A DNA stretch of 14,533 nucleotides, from assembly GCA_005879255.1 (NCBI GenBank), contig VBKY01000054.1, positions 1 to 14,533 on the forward strand, read 5' to 3'. Source of the DNA: Deltaproteobacteria bacterium. Its GTDB lineage: Bacteria > Desulfobacterota_B > Binatia > UBA9968. Below the pieces are notes generated by a model, which was given only the letters and a program-made list of their open reading frames with translations, ran no database searches and was not told the DNA's origin. Of this stretch, positions 10,481 through 14,533 are shown in pieces. Each line of letters begins with the position of its first letter. Within the stretch, counting starts at the first letter, position 1. The position numbers and the translations under genes are program-made.

Positions 10481-10920
10481 AACGATTGTTTCTTATGGCG
10501 ATGATTGGTGTGACTCTGGCGTCTGCCTGCGGCAAAAAAGGCGACCCGCGCGCTCCGGAGCTGGTGATTCCGAGAACCATTACAAACCTGAGCGCGCGCT
10601 CCGGCGCGGCCGGCATCACGCTTACCTGGAGCCGGCCGACCGCATATGTCGATGGCAGTGAGTTGAAGGATCTTGCGAGCTTTGTCATCTTTCGCAAGGA
10701 AGTGTCCCAGAGTTGTCCTGATTGCCCCGTGCCCTATAGGCAACTGACGACAGTGAATGTCGAAGACCAGGAAAAATTTGTAAAACAAAAACAATATCGA
10801 TTCGACGACCAGGAAGTAAGGCCAAAAGCCATTTACCGCTATCGGATTTCGTCACAGTTATTTGACGGTAGTTTGAGCGCGCCATCGAATGAAGTTGAAA
10901 TCGTGCGGAGTGAGAAATGA
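10477..10920 (+). CDS. LptM-like lipoprotein with a C-terminal fibronectin-III-like domain
   Basis: The product is 147 residues and starts with a lipoprotein signal, [18 protein letters not shown], with Cys18 as the predicted lipidated residue. Gly+2/Lys+3 gives no inner-membrane retention signal, so outer-membrane placement is expected. The mature start [11 protein letters not shown] resembles the CGxKGP motif of LptM (YifL/LppL), a small lipoprotein that helps LptD mature. LptM genes often sit beside lysA-dapF, as here. LptM itself is much shorter, and this protein continues into a beta-rich domain (about 31-145). [20 protein letters not shown], the [10 protein letters not shown] strand and [10 protein letters not shown] are typical of fibronectin III. 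A CPDC pair (Cys80, Cys83) lies in the middle. The gene overlaps argH and lysA by ATGA on both sides. The lipoprotein and FN3 calls are solid; kinship with LptM is an inference from the short motif and synteny. Confidence 0.75.
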   Translation: MKRLFLMAMIGVTLASACGKKGDPRAPELVIPRTITNLSARSGAAGITLTWSRPTAYVDGSELKDLASFVIFRKEVSQSCPDCPVPYRQLTTVNVEDQEKFVKQKQYRFDDQEVRPKAIYRYRISSQLFDGSLSAPSNEVEIVRSEK

Positions 10921-12188
10921 ATCATTTTCATTATCGCAACCGAGAAATGTTCGCCGAGGACGTGCCGCTCAAGCGCATCGCCCAAGAGGTCGGCACGCCG
11001 GCCTATATTTACAGCTTGGCGACGCTCAAGCGCCATTACAAGGTCTTCGATCAGGCCTTTGCCAAAGTGCCTCATATCGTCTGTTTTTCAGTTAAGGCCA
11101 ATTCGAATCTCGCGCTGCTGCGAACTTTCGCCAAAGAAGGCAGCGGTTTCGATATCGTTTCCGGGGGCGAATTGTTTCGCGCGCTCAAAGTGGGCGGAGA
11201 CCCGAAGAAGATCGTCTTCTCGGGCGTCGGCAAGAAAAAAGATGAAATCCAATACGCTCTCAACGCGGGCATTTTAATGTTCAACGTCGAGTCGGAAGAG
11301 GAATTGATCGCGCTCAACGAGATCGCCGCGGGCATCGGCAAGAAAGCGCCGATCAGTTTGCGTGTCAACCCCGACGTCGATCCACAAACGCACCCTTACA
11401 TTTCAACCGGGATGAAAAAGTCGAAGTTCGGTGTTGATATAAAAAAATCGCTTGAGACCTATAAAAAGGCGGCGTCGTTATCTAATATCGATGTCGTCGG
11501 CGTCGATTGCCACATCGGCTCCCAGCTCACGTCGGTGACCCCTTTCGTCGATGCGTTAAGCAAGGTGCGTGAGTACTTGGATCGCGTGCTCGCCGGTGAA
11601 ATGAAAAAGGAAGGCACGCAGATTCGTTATCTAGATCTCGGTGGCGGTTTGGGGATCAACTACCATGACGAAACGCCGCCGCTTCCCGACGAGTATGCCC
11701 ATGCGATCATTCAAGGGTTGGAGGGTCTGAACATTACGCTGATACTCGAGCCCGGCCGGGTCATCGTCGGTAATGCCGGCATCCTCCTTACTGAGGTTCA
11801 ATACATCAAGGAAACCGACACAAAAAAATTCGTCATCGTCGACGGCGGTATGAACGATCTTATCCGCCCGGCGCTTTATGGCTCGTATCAGGCGATTCAA
11901 CCGGTGGAAGAAAACAAGGCGGAAAAGATTGTCGCCGACGTGGTGGGGCCGATCTGCGAGAGCGGCGATTTTTTCGCCAAGGATCGCGAGATCGGGCGGC
12001 CCAAGCGCGGCGATTTACTCGCCGTGATGAGCGCGGGTGCTTATGGCTTTACCATGGCATCCAACTACAACTCGCATCCGAAACCGCCGGAGGTGTTGGT
12101 CGATGGCGACCAATACTACGTGGTCCGCAAACGCGAGAGCCTTGACGACCTCATCAACGGCGAGATCATTCCCGCCGCGTTACAATAG
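10917..12188 (+). CDS. lysA: diaminopimelate decarboxylase LysA
   Basis: PLP-dependent fold-III decarboxylase that turns meso-diaminopimelate into lysine and CO2. The 423-residue length is normal. The start ATG 10917 overlaps the lipoprotein stop by ATGA, with GGAG (10907-10910) six bases upstream. Landmarks are TPAYIYSLATL (27-37), the PLP lysine Lys60 in CFSVKANSNLALL, FDIVSGGELFRAL (78-90), GVDCHIGSQL with His199 (195-204), the phosphate-binding LDLGGGLGI (239-247) and EPGR (278-281). GPICESGDFFAKDR (344-357) contains Cys347 from the partner subunit, followed by SAGAYGF with Tyr376. All key residues are present. The true ortholog context (lipoprotein-lysA-dapF) and the CESGD motif distinguish it from ornithine or carboxynorspermidine decarboxylases. 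Confidence 0.97.
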   Translation: MNHFHYRNREMFAEDVPLKRIAQEVGTPAYIYSLATLKRHYKVFDQAFAKVPHIVCFSVKANSNLALLRTFAKEGSGFDIVSGGELFRALKVGGDPKKIVFSGVGKKKDEIQYALNAGILMFNVESEEELIALNEIAAGIGKKAPISLRVNPDVDPQTHPYISTGMKKSKFGVDIKKSLETYKKAASLSNIDVVGVDCHIGSQLTSVTPFVDALSKVREYLDRVLAGEMKKEGTQIRYLDLGGGLGINYHDETPPLPDEYAHAIIQGLEGLNITLILEPGRVIVGNAGILLTEVQYIKETDTKKFVIVDGGMNDLIRPALYGSYQAIQPVEENKAEKIVADVVGPICESGDFFAKDREIGRPKRGDLLAVMSAGAYGFTMASNYNSHPKPPEVLVDGDQYYVVRKRESLDDLINGEIIPAALQ

Positions 12189-12199
12189 GAGAGATTTTT

Positions 12200-12228
12200 T
12201 AGGGACGTATGGCGATACGGCCGTCCTA
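12200..12228. repeat. imperfect palindrome before dapF (TAGGGACGTAT...ATACG...CGTCCTA)
   Basis: ACGTATGGCGATACGG can fold through CGTAT/ATACG with a GGCG loop, and the outer TAGGGACG and CGTCCTA pair with a one-base bulge. It resembles the GTAGGGRCGTAT-type palindromes dispersed in many bacterial genomes. It fills most of the 52-base gap between the lysA and dapF frames. A short frame ATG 12209 to TAA 12227-12229 (MAIRPS) lies within it and its stop overlaps the upstream candidate dapF ATG at 12229. Confidence 0.5.
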
Positions 12229-12240
12229 ATGATTCAAGCT

Positions 12241-13062
12241 ATGGAACTCGAGTTCACCAAAATGCACGGGGCAGGCAACGATTTTGTCTTTCTCGATTGC
12301 CGGAAGAAGAATATCCAGAATTTAGGATCGGTCGCCAAACAACTCTGCGATCGCCGTTTTGGCATCGGCGCGGATCAACTGCTGACGGTGCATCCCTCCA
12401 AGGTCGCCGACTTCAAGATGGAAATTTATAACGCCGACGGCGGTCAAGTGGAGATGTGCGGCAATGGCATCCGCTGCTTCGCCAAATATGTCTACGATCA
12501 CGGCATCACCCAAAAACGCGAGCTCGAGGTGGAGACTCTTGCCGGTATTATTCGCCCTAAGATCGTTGGTGAGCTAGTCGAAGTTGACATGGGTGAGCCG
12601 ATTCTTGAAGGCCGCAAGATTCCTGTCGACGCCGATGGGGAAATCAAGAACTGGCCGCTGACCGTGGACGGCAAGACCTATGAAGCGACTTGCGTGTCCA
12701 TGGGTAATCCCCACTGCGTGCTTTATCTCGACGACATCGACTCCTTGGATCTCGAAAAGATTGGACCCCGTTTCGAGCACCATCCGTTTTTTCCCAAACG
12801 GGTGAATACAGAGTTCATCAAGATCATTAGTCCAAGTGAAGTTAAGATGCGTGTGTGGGAACGCGGTGCAGGTGAGACGTGGGCCTGCGGTACGGGTGCG
12901 AGTGCGGTGGGCGTCGCCGGCGTCGTCACCGGGCGAACCGAACGCGAGATTGTAATTCACCTCAAAGGCGGCGATCTCTTGATTGAATGGCGCGACAACA
13001 ATCGCGTCTATATGACGGGTGGTGCCGAGGAAGTTTTTCACGGCATCGTCAAGATTGCATAG
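12241..13062 (+). CDS. dapF: diaminopimelate epimerase DapF
   Basis: Cofactor-free racemase interconverting LL- and meso-diaminopimelate, giving the form used for peptidoglycan and by LysA. From ATG 12241 the product is 273 residues starting MELEFTKMHGAGNDFVFLDC, the standard N-terminus. ATG 12229 would add four residues (MIQA) and neither start has a clear ribosome site, so the exact start is open. The frame also runs upstream into lysA, but that part is a shadow. The two catalytic cysteines are Cys73 in ADGGQVEMCGNGIRC and Cys216 in GAGETWACGTGASA. GNPHCVLY (155-162) and VNTEF (188-192) are further conserved blocks. The protein is complete. A palindrome lies directly upstream and might influence its translation. 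Confidence 0.96.
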   Translation: MELEFTKMHGAGNDFVFLDCRKKNIQNLGSVAKQLCDRRFGIGADQLLTVHPSKVADFKMEIYNADGGQVEMCGNGIRCFAKYVYDHGITQKRELEVETLAGIIRPKIVGELVEVDMGEPILEGRKIPVDADGEIKNWPLTVDGKTYEATCVSMGNPHCVLYLDDIDSLDLEKIGPRFEHHPFFPKRVNTEFIKIISPSEVKMRVWERGAGETWACGTGASAVGVAGVVTGRTEREIVIHLKGGDLLIEWRDNNRVYMTGGAEEVFHGIVKIA

Positions 13063-13073
13063 GAGACAGGTCT

Positions 13074-13946
13074 ATGTTTACCGGTTCGATGGTCGCTTTG
13101 GTGACGCCGTTTAAGGACGGTCAAGTCGATTGGCAAGGCCTAGCGGGATTGGTCGATTTTCATTTACAGAATGGCACGCACGGCATCGTTCCGTGCGGTA
13201 CAACGGGTGAATCAGCTACGCTGAGCCATCAAGAACATGACGATGTCATTCGCACGGTGATCAAAGCGGTCAACAGACGCGTTCCCGTGATCGCGGGAAC
13301 GGGCTCCAATTCCACAGAAGAGGCGGTTCGCCTGACGAGTGAAGCCGAAAAATCAGGCGCCGACGGCGCGCTGATGATCTCGCCGTACTACAACCGACCG
13401 ACGCAAGAAGGTATCTACCAGCACTATAAGAAAGTTGCTGCTGAAGTCGGCATCCCGATCATCATTTACAATATCCCGGGCCGAACCGGATCGAAGATCG
13501 AACCGGAAACCTTGGCGCGCTTGTCAGAAATCAAAAACATCGCCGGCGTGAAAGAAGCCACCGGCTCGGTGGATCAAGCGATCGACGTGATTCGACTATG
13601 CGGCGATCGGCTGGCGGTTTATTCCGGCGAGGACTCGCTGATTTTTTCTTTAATGGCTCTCGGCGGAAAAGGTGTAATTTCGACAGTTGCCAACGTCGCA
13701 CCGAAGGAGACCTCGCAACTCACGGAAGCTTGTTTGAAGGGAAATTGGGAAAAAGGGCGCGAACTTCAGTTTAAACTGATGCCTTTGATTCGCAGCCTCT
13801 TCATCGAAACCAATCCGATTCCCGCCAAAACCGCACTCGCGCTCATGGGCAAGTGCAGCAGCGACCTCCGATTGCCGCTGACGCCGATGGCCGAGGCGAA
13901 TCTCAAAAAACTTAAGCAGGCAATGACCGATTTCGGTCTTCTCTAA
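13074..13946 (+). CDS. dapA: 4-hydroxy-tetrahydrodipicolinate synthase DapA
   Basis: Class-I aldolase-type enzyme condensing pyruvate with aspartate semialdehyde, the first committed step to lysine and DAP. ATG 13074 follows AGGAGACAGG (13061-13070) and gives 290 residues, starting MFTGSMVALVTPF; the upstream part of the open frame is a dapF shadow. The active site is complete: Thr43 and Thr44 (GTTGES), Tyr105/Tyr106 (SPYYNRPTQEG), Tyr132 and Arg137 (YNIPGRTG), the Schiff-base Lys160 (GVKEATG), and NPIPAK near 247-252. With a one-residue offset to E. coli DapA, the lysine allosteric residues Ser47, Ala48, His52, His55, Asn79, Glu83 and Tyr105 are all kept, which suggests feedback inhibition by lysine. 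It is 11 bases after dapF and 6 before dapB. Confidence 0.97.
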   Translation: MFTGSMVALVTPFKDGQVDWQGLAGLVDFHLQNGTHGIVPCGTTGESATLSHQEHDDVIRTVIKAVNRRVPVIAGTGSNSTEEAVRLTSEAEKSGADGALMISPYYNRPTQEGIYQHYKKVAAEVGIPIIIYNIPGRTGSKIEPETLARLSEIKNIAGVKEATGSVDQAIDVIRLCGDRLAVYSGEDSLIFSLMALGGKGVISTVANVAPKETSQLTEACLKGNWEKGRELQFKLMPLIRSLFIETNPIPAKTALALMGKCSSDLRLPLTPMAEANLKKLKQAMTDFGLL

Positions 13947-13952
13947 TAATTC

Positions 13953-14533
13953 ATGGCGCTCGGGATCATCGTCTGCGGCGTCGGCGGCCGGATGGGCGGC
14001 GCTGTTGTGCGAGCCGTGAAAGATTCCGCCGGCGTCGAGCTGGTTGGTGCGATCGATAAGCCAGGCAGCGCTAGGGTCGGCAAAGACGCCGGCGAAATTT
14101 CCGCCGCCGGCCGTCTTGGGGTCCCAGTAAGCGATAAGATTGAGTCATTGCTCAAGCCCAATACGGTCATCGTCGATTTTACGAACCCCGAAGCATCGTT
14201 GGGTTTCCTAAAAGCGTCGTCCAGAACAGTGACACCGATTGTCATCGCCACGACAGGTTTTAATTCGAGGCAGTTGGCGGAAGTTAGAAAACTGTCCCGG
14301 CGGACGCCGACGCTTCTCTCGGCAAATACGAGCTTGGGAGTTAATGTCCTTGTTTCGCTGCTCGGCAAGGCGGCGAAGATGCTCGGCGACGATTACGACG
14401 TCGAGATCATCGAAGCGCATCACCGGTTCAAGAAAGATGCTCCGAGCGGCACGGCTTTAGCGCTGGGGCGTTCGGTTGCAAATGTGCTCGGCCGGGATCT
14501 CGATAAAGTTGCCATCAACGGCCGCAAAGGCAT
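13953..14533 (+). CDS. dapB: 4-hydroxy-tetrahydrodipicolinate reductase DapB (3' end beyond window)
   Basis: NAD(P)H-dependent reductase that follows DapA in the lysine/DAP pathway. ATG 13953, six bases after the dapA stop, opens a frame of 193 codons that is still open at the right edge, roughly 70% of a normal DapB. It starts MALGIIVCGVGGRMGGAVVR, where GVGGRMG (9-15) is the dinucleotide-binding loop. VDFTNPEASL (74-83) and IATTGFN (98-104) form the cofactor site. EAHHRFKKDAPSGTALALG (154-172) is the catalytic and substrate loop, with His156, His157 and Lys160 in the positions of the known His-His-Lys. There is no clear ribosome site, so translation probably depends on termination of dapA just upstream. 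No defect is seen in the part present. Confidence 0.95.
   Translation, partial: MALGIIVCGVGGRMGGAVVRAVKDSAGVELVGAIDKPGSARVGKDAGEISAAGRLGVPVSDKIESLLKPNTVIVDFTNPEASLGFLKASSRTVTPIVIATTGFNSRQLAEVRKLSRRTPTLLSANTSLGVNVLVSLLGKAAKMLGDDYDVEIIEAHHRFKKDAPSGTALALGRSVANVLGRDLDKVAINGRKG

Overview
This window is a chromosomal stretch of a free-living, moderately GC-rich Gram-negative-type bacterium. The best fit is a lineage of deltaproteobacterial grade (Desulfobacterota, Binatota or Methylomirabilota-like). That is an inference from three things: the gene order xerC-hslV-hslU-arg-lys, the HslV and ArgB sequence types, and abundant short intergenic palindromes. No marker gene fixes the taxon. An outer-membrane-type lipoprotein gene and meso-diaminopimelate genes support a Gram-negative envelope. 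No phage, CRISPR array, secondary-metabolite or defence locus is visible.

Layout. 1-1300 is the accessory part. It holds the start of a small membrane protein running off the left edge on the minus strand, with a terminator-like hairpin upstream of it. Next come a repeat-littered spacer, a broken gene whose last 41 codons overlap a DUF2283 gene by ATGA, and a small helical orphan. 1301-4639 carries xerC, hslV and hslU: a tyrosine recombinase and the two subunits of the HslUV (ClpYQ) protease. The same order is known from Bacillus subtilis (codV-clpQ-clpY). 4787-10480 is a tight arginine cluster, argB-argD-argF-argG-argH, covering acetylglutamate to arginine except argC and the deacetylation/transacetylation step. 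10477-10920 is a lipoprotein with an LptM-like N-terminus fused to a fibronectin-III-like domain. 10917-14533 is a lysine/meso-DAP cluster, lysA-dapF-dapA-dapB, with dapB cut by the right edge.

How it works together. From argB to dapB all genes lie on the plus strand with overlaps or gaps of at most 52 bases, and three junctions are 4-base stop/start overlaps. The block therefore looks like one transcription unit joining arginine and lysine/peptidoglycan precursor synthesis. ArgD could serve both branches, because family members also transaminate N-succinyl-diaminopimelate. Control appears to be at the enzymes: ArgB has the N-terminal helix and C-terminal signature of arginine-inhibited acetylglutamate kinases, and DapA keeps every residue of the lysine allosteric site known from E. 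coli.

The least ordinary aspect is the invasion of this housekeeping region by short repeats. They include a 129-bp element with 17-bp terminal inverted repeats that begins at the xerC stop codon and seems to donate the -35 box of hslV, and a partial relative of it just after the hslU stop. There are also two TGGAGTG-type hairpins, a widespread CCCTTCGA palindrome, a GTTCAA-type minisatellite that appears to have extended the ArgF C-terminus, and a palindrome before dapF. I see no convincing undescribed multi-gene system; the leads are in these repeats, the lipoprotein and the broken left-hand gene pair.
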